Positions 1-5,548 of a stretch of 7,467 nucleotides of DNA are shown here, piece after piece. The translations under genes and the position numbers were made by a program. How positions within the stretch are numbered: position 1 is the first letter of the stretch; each line of letters starts with the position of its first letter. Source of the stretch: JBLKSS01 sp047607725 (GTDB lineage: Bacteria > Pseudomonadota > Gammaproteobacteria > Enterobacterales > Enterobacteriaceae); the NCBI RefSeq assembly GCF_047607725.1, contig NZ_JBLKSS010000332.1:1-7467 (forward strand), given 5' to 3'. The notes under the pieces were generated by a model. It was not told the DNA's origin. It searched no databases and worked only from the letters and a program-made list of their open reading frames with translations.

Positions 1-182
1 TCATCTTCAATAACTTGATGGAGAATTAACAGACGGCGCTGGGCGTACGCTTACTGCTGGCCCAACCCTGTCTGACGCTGGCCGGCCGCCGGATGGCCCT
101 TGGCGACGCGATAAAAATCATGCATGACCGACTCCAGCCGGCGCCTCGCCAGGACGATTTGCAGTTCGCGCCGGCGGTATAA
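1..182 (+). pseudogene. zapC: zapC, C-terminal remnant with in-frame stop
   Basis: ZapC is a small cytoplasmic protein that binds FtsZ and stabilises the Z-ring. Only the 3' end lies in the window. The frame from 30 to the TAA at 180-182 encodes about 50 residues, including LLLAQPCLTLAGRR and GDAIKIMHDRLQP. These match the E. coli ZapC tail that I recall (LLAQPC..AGR...GDAIKIMNDRLKP). The same frame has a TAA at 27-29, and the other two forward frames close at 11-18, so the reading frame is interrupted at this point. Bases 1-29 are AT-rich (about 30% GC), unlike the GC-rich remainder, and match ZapC poorly (NLMEN could correspond to the LLVVES region). The gene could therefore carry a nonsense mutation, or be cut by a rearrangement or insertion near 29. 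Identity of the tail is fairly secure; pseudogene status is likely but rests on a short stretch. The gene converges on ycbX with a 59-base gap, as in other enterobacteria. Confidence 0.72.
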
Positions 183-183
183 G

Positions 184-230
184 GCCAGACCAGGCTGGCG
201 AAAGCGTCAGCGGTCCCAGGCCGCTCACGC
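184..230. terminator. Two tandem hairpins between convergent zapC and ycbX; weak terminator candidate
   Basis: The first hairpin pairs 184-188 with 195-199 (gccag/ctggc, 6-base loop). The second pairs 204-213 with 221-230 (gcgtcagcgg with ccgctcacgc, one C-C mismatch, 7-base loop). Reading leftward from ycbX, the second stem is followed by TTT (203-201), a very short U-tract. Reading rightward from zapC there is no U-tract. The position between two gene ends suits a shared terminator, but the weak U-tracts leave this uncertain. GC-rich DNA forms such stems by chance fairly often. Confidence 0.35.
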
Positions 231-241
231 GGGCGCTATTC

Positions 242-1282
242 CTATTCCAGGTGTACATCGCCGTGCGGTAGGCAACTGCAAGACAGGATCCACGGCGCTG
301 ATGCCGTCGCGCTGCCGGTCAGCGGCGCAACGTCACCCGACAATAATTTCACCTTGCAGGTGCCGCAAATGCCGGCACGACAGGAGTAGGGGATGCGAAT
401 GCCCTGTAGCTCCAACTGCTCCAGTAAAATATCCCGTTGGTTGCCGGTAAATTGCCGGCCCTGATACACAATGGTCACCGGCGCGTCGGCGGCCTGGGGC
501 GGCGGCGCGGGTGTGATTGCGGGGCTGCCGGCGCGATAGCGGTGCGGCTTACGGGTGCTCAGGACCTCGACATTGTCGCCCACCCGCACGATACCGGTGG
601 TGCGGGCGATAATATTCTGGCCGAAATCGACGTTGCCGTCGTCCGCGCTGCGATAGCCTTGTAAGGTGCGCAGCGGCTCACCCTCAGGATGTTTATGGCC
701 CTGTTCCACGTTGACCGTGGTCAGAACACAGCGGCTACAGGGTTTCACCACTTCAAACTCGACCTCGCCGATACGCAGATGATGCCAGCTATCCTCCGCA
801 TACGCTTCGGTGCCGGTCACCACCAGATTCGGCCGAAATTGGGTCAGAGTGACCCCCGCCGGGCAGCGGCGCTGTAAATCCAAAAAGGACGCTTCGCTTA
901 TCAGTAAATAAGGATAACCGTCGGCGAACGATAGCGGGACGGCAGGGAAGCGTTTTACCCGCCGGTGGCTATGCTCGCCCGTCCAGCAGAGGGTAACCGG
1001 CTGTTCAAGATAGCCGGAAAGCCAGGTATTGATGGTCTCCGGCGCCGGATAAGCGGTAAAATGATTCCCCCAGACCTCACCCGGCTGTGCCGGCGCGGAA
1101 AAATCGGCAAAACGCACGTGGCGGCTTTGCCCGTCGGGGTCGGTGATAAAGACGCCGCCGGCGTCGGTGAGCATAAAAACGCGATCAAACGTCAACCCTT
1201 CGGCGCCGGCCAGGGCATGCGACAGCGGCAGCCCGCGCATTGATTTCACCGGGTGCACATATAAGCGCGATAAAATACTCAT
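242..1282 (-). CDS. ycbX: YcbX-like MOSC / 2Fe-2S protein with an internal in-frame deletion
   Basis: YcbX is a cytoplasmic molybdenum-cofactor protein that, with CysJ as electron donor, reduces N-hydroxylated bases such as 6-N-hydroxylaminopurine. The 346 residues run in the family order: an N-terminal MOSC beta-barrel (about 1-95, HPVKSMRG at 10-17), the MOSC domain (about 95-245, with RFPAVPLSFADGYPYLL, FRPNLVV at 149-155 and the cysteine motif KPCSRC at 180-185), a Pro/Ala-rich linker (about 250-267), and a ferredoxin-type domain. Cluster cysteines are C301, C306, C309 and C335 or C337 (SCRAGICGTC, then SCSC). The start ATG has a GGAGG ribosome-binding site (1287-1291) four bases upstream. 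E. coli YcbX is about 369 residues. The difference is one internal gap after T47, where FIT runs directly into DPDG. The stretch corresponding to ARQFPQM...HLTA, including the RQ normally conserved in MOSC-N domains, is absent. The frame is open and both cofactor motifs are intact, but folding and activity are doubtful. It is divergent from rlmL. Confidence 0.92.
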   Translation of the reverse strand: MSILSRLYVHPVKSMRGLPLSHALAGAEGLTFDRVFMLTDAGGVFITDPDGQSRHVRFADFSAPAQPGEVWGNHFTAYPAPETINTWLSGYLEQPVTLCWTGEHSHRRVKRFPAVPLSFADGYPYLLISEASFLDLQRRCPAGVTLTQFRPNLVVTGTEAYAEDSWHHLRIGEVEFEVVKPCSRCVLTTVNVEQGHKHPEGEPLRTLQGYRSADDGNVDFGQNIIARTTGIVRVGDNVEVLSTRKPHRYRAGSPAITPAPPPQAADAPVTIVYQGRQFTGNQRDILLEQLELQGIRIPYSCRAGICGTCKVKLLSGDVAPLTGSATASAPWILSCSCLPHGDVHLE

Positions 1283-1318
1283 TCTGCCTCCGTGCCGTTT
1301 GTGATGACGGTCAACTTT

Positions 1319-1346
1319 ATGACAATGGGGCAGGATTGGCTATAAT
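1319..1346 (+). promoter_or_regulatory. Sigma-70 promoter of the rlmL-uup operon
   Basis: A perfect -10 box TATAAT lies at 1341-1346. A -35 box ATGACA (5 of 6 matches to TTGACA) lies at 1319-1324, with a 16-base spacer. Transcription would start near 1353 and give a leader of about 33 bases, very rich in A and T (1354-1377). The leader ends in AAGGGA (1376-1381), the ribosome-binding site four bases before the rlmL ATG at 1386. I found no convincing promoter for ycbX on the opposite strand of the same 103-base region. Confidence 0.75.
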
Positions 1347-1385
1347 GCGCAACGATTTTCTTTTTAATTAATAATAAGGGACCAG

Positions 1386-4300
1386 ATGAATTCTCTGTTT
1401 GCCACCACGGCACAAGGTTTGGAAGAACTGTTGAAAAGCGAGCTGGAAACCCTGGGGGCCGCCTCGTGTAAAATTGCGCTGGGCGGCGTGCACTTCCAGG
1501 CCGATAGCCGGCTGCTTTACCGCGCGCTGTTGTGGAGTCGTCTGGCGTCGCGCATCGTCCTGCCGCTGAACGAGTTCAGCGTCGACAGCGATGGCGACCT
1601 GTATCGCGATGTGCAGGCGGTGAACTGGCCGTCGCTGTTTACGGTGGATAAACGTTTCGCCGTGCATTTCAGCGGCACCAACGCGGCAATCCGCAACAGC
1701 CAGTATGGCGCACTGAAGGTCAAGGACACCATCGTCGATATTTTTACCCGCCACGGCGCACGCCGGCCCGATGTCGACCGCCAGCAGCCCGATATTCGCA
1801 TCCAGGCCTATCTGCACCGCGACCGGGTGATGCTGTCGCTTGACTTGAGCGGCAGCAGTCTGCACCAGCGTGGCTATCGCGACGCCGCGGGTCAAGCGCC
1901 GTTAAAGGAGAATCTCGCCGCCGCCATCGTGCTGCGCTCCGGCTGGCAAACCGGCACGCCGCTGCTGGATCCGATGTGCGGCTCCGGTACGCTGCTGATT
2001 GAAGCGGCGCTGATCGCGGCCGATTGCGCGCCCGGGCTTACGCGCCCGTGTTGGGGATTTTCCGCCTGGTCCGGGCATGATGAGGCGCTATGGCAAGAGA
2101 CGGTGCACGAAGCGCGCGAGCGTGCCCGAGCGGGGCTGGCGCAAACGGCGTCGCGCTTTTACGGCTCCGATGTCGACAGCCGGGTGCTGGAGAAGGCGCG
2201 CCAAAACGCGCGCCGCGCCGGCGTCTCTGCATTGATTACCTTCCAGGCAGGCGAGGTGGCGCAGCTGGTAAATCCGCTGCAGGAGGGGCCGCGCGGGACG
2301 GTTGTGAGCAACCCACCTTACGGTGAACGCCTGGAGAGTGAACCAGCGCTTATCGCCCTGCACAATCAGCTCGGCCGGTTCATGAAAAGCCGGTTCGGCG
2401 GCTGGCGGCTATCGTTGTTCAGCGCCTCGCCGGCGCTGCTCGGCGCGTTGATGCTGCGCGCAGAACGCAGTTTCAAAGCCAAAAACGGCCCGCTGGACTG
2501 CGAGCAGAAAAATTACTTGCTGGCGGAAACCGCCGTCGCGCCCGGCCAGGTGGAAGGGCAAATCGCCGCCGATTTCGCCAACCGCCTGCGCAAAAACGTG
2601 CGCTCGCTGCAAAAATGGGTCGAGCGGGAAAAGCTGGATGGTTACCGGCTGTATGACGCCGATCTGCCGGAATACAATGTCGCTATCGATCGCTACAGCA
2701 GCTGGGTGGTTATCCAGGAGTATGTGGCGCCGAAAAGCGTGGAACCCGAGCGCGCGCGTCAGCGGCTGTATGATGTGATTAACGCCACACTGGCGGTGCT
2801 GGCGATACCGGCCAGCCGTCTGGTGGTCAAAGCGCGCGAGTGGCAGAAAGGCAAGAATCAATATGAAAAACTGGCGCAGAAAGGCGAATTCCTGCTGGTG
2901 GAGGAGTACGGCGCCAAATTATGGGTCAACTTGACCGACTACTTGGATACCGGGCTATTCCTCGATCACCGCATCGCGCGCAGAATGCTGGGGGAAATGA
3001 GCCGCGGCAAAGACTTCCTCAATCTGTTCGCTTACACCGGCACAGCCAGCGTACATGCCGGCATTGGTGGCGCGCGCAGCACTACCTCGGTGGATATGTC
3101 GCGGACCTTTCTGGAGTGGGCAGAAAAAAATTTGCGCAGCAACGACCTGGTGGGCCGTCAGCACCGGCTGATACAGGCGGATTGCCTGGCGTGGCTGTCG
3201 ATGGCGCAGGAAACGTTCGATGTGATATTTATCGACCCGCCCACCTTCTCCAATTCCAAGCGGATGGCCGATACCTTTGACGTTCAGCGCGACTATCTGG
3301 CGCTGATGGCCGATACCTTTGACGTTCAGCGCGACTATCTGGCGCTGATGGCCGAACTCAAACAGCTGTTGCGCCCCGGCGGCACCATTATGTTCTCCAA
3401 CAACAGACGCGGTTTCCAACTGGATGATGCGGGGCTGACCGCGCTGGGCCTGCGGGCGCAGCCGATAACCGATCGTACCCGCTCGCCGGACTTCACCCGC
3501 AACCGCCAAATTCATCACTGCTGGCTGATAAGCCATGCGGACAAGGATCTCTACGCCATGTCATTAATCAGTCTTTCCGGCGCCTGGTTGTCGTTCAGCG
3601 ATGCGCCGCTGCTGGATAACACTGAGCTGCATATTGAGCGCAACGAGCGAGTCTGCCTGGTGGGGCGCAACGGCGCCGGTAAATCCACCTTGATGAAGAT
3701 CTTGAGCCGCGAGGTGCCCCTCGACGATGGTCAACTGATTTTCGAGCAGGATGTGATCGTCGCCCAGCTGCAGCAGGACCCGCCACGGGACGTCACCGGC
3801 AGCGTCTTTGATTTCGTTGCCGAAGGGGTCGAGGCGCAGGCGCAAATACTGAAAGCCTATCACGGGATTTCTCAGCGGGTAGAACAAGACCCGAGCGAAA
3901 AAAATCTGGCAGAGATGGGCCGGCTGATGGAGATCCTCGACCACCAGAACCTGTGGCATTTGGAAAAGCGTATCCATGAGGTGATTGCGCAGATAGGTCT
4001 GGACGCCGAGAGCCAGCTGTCATCGCTGTCCGGCGGCTGGCTGCGCAAGGCGGTGCTGGGCCGCGCGCTGGTGTGCGAACCGCAGGTGTTGCTGCTAGAC
4101 GAGCCCACCAACCATCTGGATATTGAAACGATCGACTGGCTGGATGCTTTCCTGAAGACCTTTCCCGGCAGTATTATTTTCATCTCCCATGACCGCTCGT
4201 TTATCCGCGAGATGGCGACCCGCATCGTCGATTTGGACCGCGGCAAGCTGGTTTCCTGGCCGGGTAATTATGACAAATATCTGGAAGGAAAAGAGGAAGA

Positions 4301-5480
4301 GCTACGGGTGCAGGAACTGCAGAACGCCGAATTCGATCGCAAACTGGCTCAGGAAGAGGTGTGGATCCGCCAGGGGATCAAAGCCCGGCGCACGTGTAAT
4401 GAAGGCCGGGTGCGCGCCCTGAAAGCGTTGCGCAAGGCGCGTTCCGAACGGCGCGAGGTGATGGGCAGCGCGAAAATCCAGGTGGAAGAGGCGGCACGGT
4501 CGGGCAAAATCGTCTTTGAACTGGAAGATGTCAGCTATGGTATAGAAGGGAAACCGCTGATTAGCCACTTCAGCGCGCAGGTGCAGCGCGGGGATAAAAT
4601 CGCCCTTATCGGCCCCAACGGCTGCGGTAAAACCACGCTGCTGAAGTTGATGCTGGGTCAACTTGGCGCCGACAGCGGCCGCATACATTGCGGTACCAAG
4701 CTGGAAGTCGCCTATTTCGACCAGTATCGCGCGGTGCTCGATCCGGAGCGTACCGTGATGGACAACCTGGCCGAGGGTAAGCAGGAGGTGATGGTCAACG
4801 GTCGCTCGCGCCACGTGTTGGGCTACCTGCAGGACTTTTTGTTTCATCCGAAACGGGCAATGACGCCGGTAAAAGCGCTTTCAAGCGGCGAGCGCAATCG
4901 GTTGTTGTTGGCACGGCTGTTTCTCAATCCCAGCAACCTGCTGATTCTTGACGAACCCACCAACGATCTCGATGTCGAAACCCTGGAGTTGCTGGAAGAG
5001 CTCCTCGACAGCTATCAGGGCACCGTACTGCTGGTCAGCCACGATCGCCAGTTCGTGGATAACTCGGTGACCGAATGCTGGATTTTTGAAGGGGAAGGCC
5101 GCATCGAATGCTACGTGGGCGGTTATTTTGACGCGCAGCGCCAGCGCAGCAATCGGCGCGTGCTAAGGGCGCAGCCGACGCCGGCGCAAAAGACCCCGGC
5201 GCCCGCGCCTGGCTCCACCCCATCTTCTGCCAAACGCGGCGGGGGGAAACTCAGTTATAACCTGCAACGGGAGCTGGAAACCCTCCCGGGGCAGATCGAG
5301 CGGTTGGAGCAGGAAATAGGCCAACTGCAGGCGCAAGTGGCGGCGCCGGACTTTTTCAGTCAACCCCACGAGACGACGCAGCCGGTGATGACGGCGATTG
5401 CGCAGGCGGAAGACGCGCTTGAGCAGGCGTTCACCCGCTGGGAAACGCTGGAAGCGCAAAAGAACGGCGCGGCGGAATAG
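1386..5480 (+). CDS. rlmL-uup: RlmKL-Uup fused open reading frame (1364 codons)
   Basis: One uninterrupted frame joins two proteins that are separate in other enterobacteria as far as I know. Residues 1 to about 716 are a complete RlmKL (bifunctional 23S rRNA methyltransferase). Residues 725-1364 are a complete Uup (ABC-F ATPase, 640 residues against about 635 in E. coli). E. coli RlmL ends NRQIHNCWLITAA; here NRQIHHCWLIS (706-716) continues through HADKDLYA (717-724) into M725, the normal Uup start. No stop codon remains between the genes. The initiator is ATG 1386 with AAGGGA at 1376-1381 and a strong upstream promoter. Both halves keep all the main motifs. Whether a fused protein of about 150 kDa accumulates, or Uup is also made from its own start at 3558, cannot be told from sequence; both are possible. 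The frame also carries a 14-residue tandem duplication in the RlmK domain. Because the junction is a simple run-on, stop-codon loss fits better than a designed domain fusion. Confidence 0.93.
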   Translation: MNSLFATTAQGLEELLKSELETLGAASCKIALGGVHFQADSRLLYRALLWSRLASRIVLPLNEFSVDSDGDLYRDVQAVNWPSLFTVDKRFAVHFSGTNAAIRNSQYGALKVKDTIVDIFTRHGARRPDVDRQQPDIRIQAYLHRDRVMLSLDLSGSSLHQRGYRDAAGQAPLKENLAAAIVLRSGWQTGTPLLDPMCGSGTLLIEAALIAADCAPGLTRPCWGFSAWSGHDEALWQETVHEARERARAGLAQTASRFYGSDVDSRVLEKARQNARRAGVSALITFQAGEVAQLVNPLQEGPRGTVVSNPPYGERLESEPALIALHNQLGRFMKSRFGGWRLSLFSASPALLGALMLRAERSFKAKNGPLDCEQKNYLLAETAVAPGQVEGQIAADFANRLRKNVRSLQKWVEREKLDGYRLYDADLPEYNVAIDRYSSWVVIQEYVAPKSVEPERARQRLYDVINATLAVLAIPASRLVVKAREWQKGKNQYEKLAQKGEFLLVEEYGAKLWVNLTDYLDTGLFLDHRIARRMLGEMSRGKDFLNLFAYTGTASVHAGIGGARSTTSVDMSRTFLEWAEKNLRSNDLVGRQHRLIQADCLAWLSMAQETFDVIFIDPPTFSNSKRMADTFDVQRDYLALMADTFDVQRDYLALMAELKQLLRPGGTIMFSNNRRGFQLDDAGLTALGLRAQPITDRTRSPDFTRNRQIHHCWLISHADKDLYAMSLISLSGAWLSFSDAPLLDNTELHIERNERVCLVGRNGAGKSTLMKILSREVPLDDGQLIFEQDVIVAQLQQDPPRDVTGSVFDFVAEGVEAQAQILKAYHGISQRVEQDPSEKNLAEMGRLMEILDHQNLWHLEKRIHEVIAQIGLDAESQLSSLSGGWLRKAVLGRALVCEPQVLLLDEPTNHLDIETIDWLDAFLKTFPGSIIFISHDRSFIREMATRIVDLDRGKLVSWPGNYDKYLEGKEEELRVQELQNAEFDRKLAQEEVWIRQGIKARRTCNEGRVRALKALRKARSERREVMGSAKIQVEEAARSGKIVFELEDVSYGIEGKPLISHFSAQVQRGDKIALIGPNGCGKTTLLKLMLGQLGADSGRIHCGTKLEVAYFDQYRAVLDPERTVMDNLAEGKQEVMVNGRSRHVLGYLQDFLFHPKRAMTPVKALSSGERNRLLLARLFLNPSNLLILDEPTNDLDVETLELLEELLDSYQGTVLLVSHDRQFVDNSVTECWIFEGEGRIECYVGGYFDAQRQRSNRRVLRAQPTPAQKTPAPAPGSTPSSAKRGGGKLSYNLQRELETLPGQIERLEQEIGQLQAQVAAPDFFSQPHETTQPVMTAIAQAEDALEQAFTRWETLEAQKNGAAE
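3263..3355 (+). repeat. 42-bp perfect tandem duplication inside rlmL
   Basis: The unit beginning atggccgatacctttgac occurs at 3264-3305 and again at 3306-3347 without a mismatch. It is followed by the first 8 bases of a third copy (3348-3355). Counting the base before, a 51-base stretch matches itself at an offset of 42. In protein it repeats MADTFDVQRDYLAL (residues 627-640 and 641-654). E. coli RlmL has this segment once (RMEDAFDVQRDHLALMKDL, from memory), so the second copy is the extra one. Because 42 is a multiple of three, the frame is kept. Identity of the copies means the event is recent, or it is an assembly artefact. Confidence 0.97.
3543..3548 (+). promoter_or_regulatory. Ribosome-binding site retained for uup inside the fused frame
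   Basis: AAGGAT at 3543-3548 lies nine bases before ATG 3558, exactly where Uup proteins normally begin (MSLIS.SGAWLSFSDAPLL). The spacing is good for initiation. The site sits in the short bridge between the two modules, so Uup can probably still be started independently of read-through from RlmKL. Confidence 0.65.
3558..5480 (+). CDS. uup: Uup, ABC-F ATPase (3' module of the fused frame, possibly internally initiated)
   Basis: Uup is a soluble ABC-F ATPase that works on the ribosome and in branched-DNA/recombination processes. E. coli uup mutants show more precise excision of transposons. In Uup numbering: NBD1 has Walker A GRNGAGKS (36-43), signature LSGGW (157-161), Walker B VLLLDEP (177-183) and SHD (210-212). 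The inter-domain arm (about 245-310) contains KARRT.NEGRVRALK. NBD2 has Walker A GPNGCGKT (352-359), signature LSSGE (441-445), Walker B LLILDEP (461-467) and SHD (494-496). A Pro/Ala-rich linker (about 538-558) leads to a C-terminal coiled-coil domain (565-635). The length, 640, is normal. Two substitutions stand out against E. coli as I recall it: NBD2 signature LSGGE is LSSGE, and the arm motif RRTRNEG is RRTCNEG (C280, codon 4395-4397). Neither is clearly inactivating. The stop is TAG at 5478-5480. The frame is continuous with rlmL upstream; the start at 3558 is chosen by homology and by AAGGAT. Confidence 0.93.
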   Translation: MSLISLSGAWLSFSDAPLLDNTELHIERNERVCLVGRNGAGKSTLMKILSREVPLDDGQLIFEQDVIVAQLQQDPPRDVTGSVFDFVAEGVEAQAQILKAYHGISQRVEQDPSEKNLAEMGRLMEILDHQNLWHLEKRIHEVIAQIGLDAESQLSSLSGGWLRKAVLGRALVCEPQVLLLDEPTNHLDIETIDWLDAFLKTFPGSIIFISHDRSFIREMATRIVDLDRGKLVSWPGNYDKYLEGKEEELRVQELQNAEFDRKLAQEEVWIRQGIKARRTCNEGRVRALKALRKARSERREVMGSAKIQVEEAARSGKIVFELEDVSYGIEGKPLISHFSAQVQRGDKIALIGPNGCGKTTLLKLMLGQLGADSGRIHCGTKLEVAYFDQYRAVLDPERTVMDNLAEGKQEVMVNGRSRHVLGYLQDFLFHPKRAMTPVKALSSGERNRLLLARLFLNPSNLLILDEPTNDLDVETLELLEELLDSYQGTVLLVSHDRQFVDNSVTECWIFEGEGRIECYVGGYFDAQRQRSNRRVLRAQPTPAQKTPAPAPGSTPSSAKRGGGKLSYNLQRELETLPGQIERLEQEIGQLQAQVAAPDFFSQPHETTQPVMTAIAQAEDALEQAFTRWETLEAQKNGAAE

Positions 5481-5485
5481 GCCCT

Positions 5486-5509
5486 GGCGGACGGCGCATG
5501 CCGCCCGCC
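5486..5509 (+). terminator. GC-rich hairpin after uup (weak terminator or attenuator candidate)
   Basis: Bases 5486-5495 (ggcggacggc) pair with 5500-5509 (gccgcccgcc) with one A-C mismatch and a four-base loop, GCAT. It begins five bases after the uup stop. The downstream bases (gttaaccc) contain no U-tract, so efficient intrinsic termination is unlikely. It may reduce read-through into pqiA or protect the uup 3' end. I found no clear separate promoter for pqiA in the 68-base gap 5481-5548. Confidence 0.4.
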
Positions 5510-5548
5510 GTTAACCCGCGCAAACGGAAAGCACAATAGGAGGTAGGC

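Larger units (their letters stand above)
1386..3557 (+). other. rlmL: RlmKL module of the fused frame (23S rRNA m2G2445 / m7G2069 methyltransferase)
   Basis: RlmKL methylates 23S rRNA during early assembly of the large subunit. Its N-terminal half (RlmL) makes m2G2445 and its C-terminal half (RlmK) makes m7G2069, using S-adenosylmethionine. Order of parts: an N-terminal segment and THUMP RNA-binding domain (about 40-155, including FAVHFSGTNAAIRNSQYGALKVKD); the RlmL Rossmann fold with SAM motif LLDPMCGSGTLLIEAA (193-208) and catalytic NPPYGER (309-315); a linker (NRLRKN, 399-404); then the RlmK domain with LWVNLTDYLDTGLFLDHR (512-529), SAM motif NLFAYTGTASVHAG (546-559) and DPPTFSNSKRM (617-627). 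Similarity to E. coli RlmL (702 residues) is continuous, so apart from the 14-residue duplication (628-655 region) and the missing stop the protein looks intact. The duplication lies just after the DPPT motif, which may affect the RlmK half more than the RlmL half. This entry marks the module within the fused frame. Confidence 0.92.

Noticed and set aside
124..450. 108-codon plus-strand frame spanning the zapC end and the 3' end of ycbX
   Set aside because: It is Arg/Ser/Pro-rich with no domain, crosses two genes in other frames, and reads the zapC tail in the wrong frame.
1283..1385. Leftward promoter for ycbX overlapping the rlmL promoter
   Set aside because: Several AT-rich hexamers occur on the minus strand, but none has an acceptable -35 at the right spacing.
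1368..1895. 175-codon minus-strand frame opposite the 5' end of rlmL
   Set aside because: It has no family resemblance, overlaps the rlmL promoter leader and THUMP region, and has no ribosome-binding site that I could see; taken as a shadow frame.
2955..3536. 193-codon open frame on the minus strand opposite rlmL, containing the duplicated segment
   Set aside because: It lies wholly antisense to a well-recognised gene, shows no recognisable domain, and its internal repeat is just the shadow of the rlmL duplication. Long antisense frames are common in GC-rich coding DNA.
4302..4847. 181-codon minus-strand frame opposite uup
   Set aside because: It is antisense to a conserved ABC-F coding region and has no recognisable motif.
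5511..5548. SoxS-type operator or own promoter for pqiA, expected from paraquat induction in E. coli
   Set aside because: I could not see a convincing -10/-35 pair or a soxbox in this short GC-rich gap; only a ribosome-binding site is clear.
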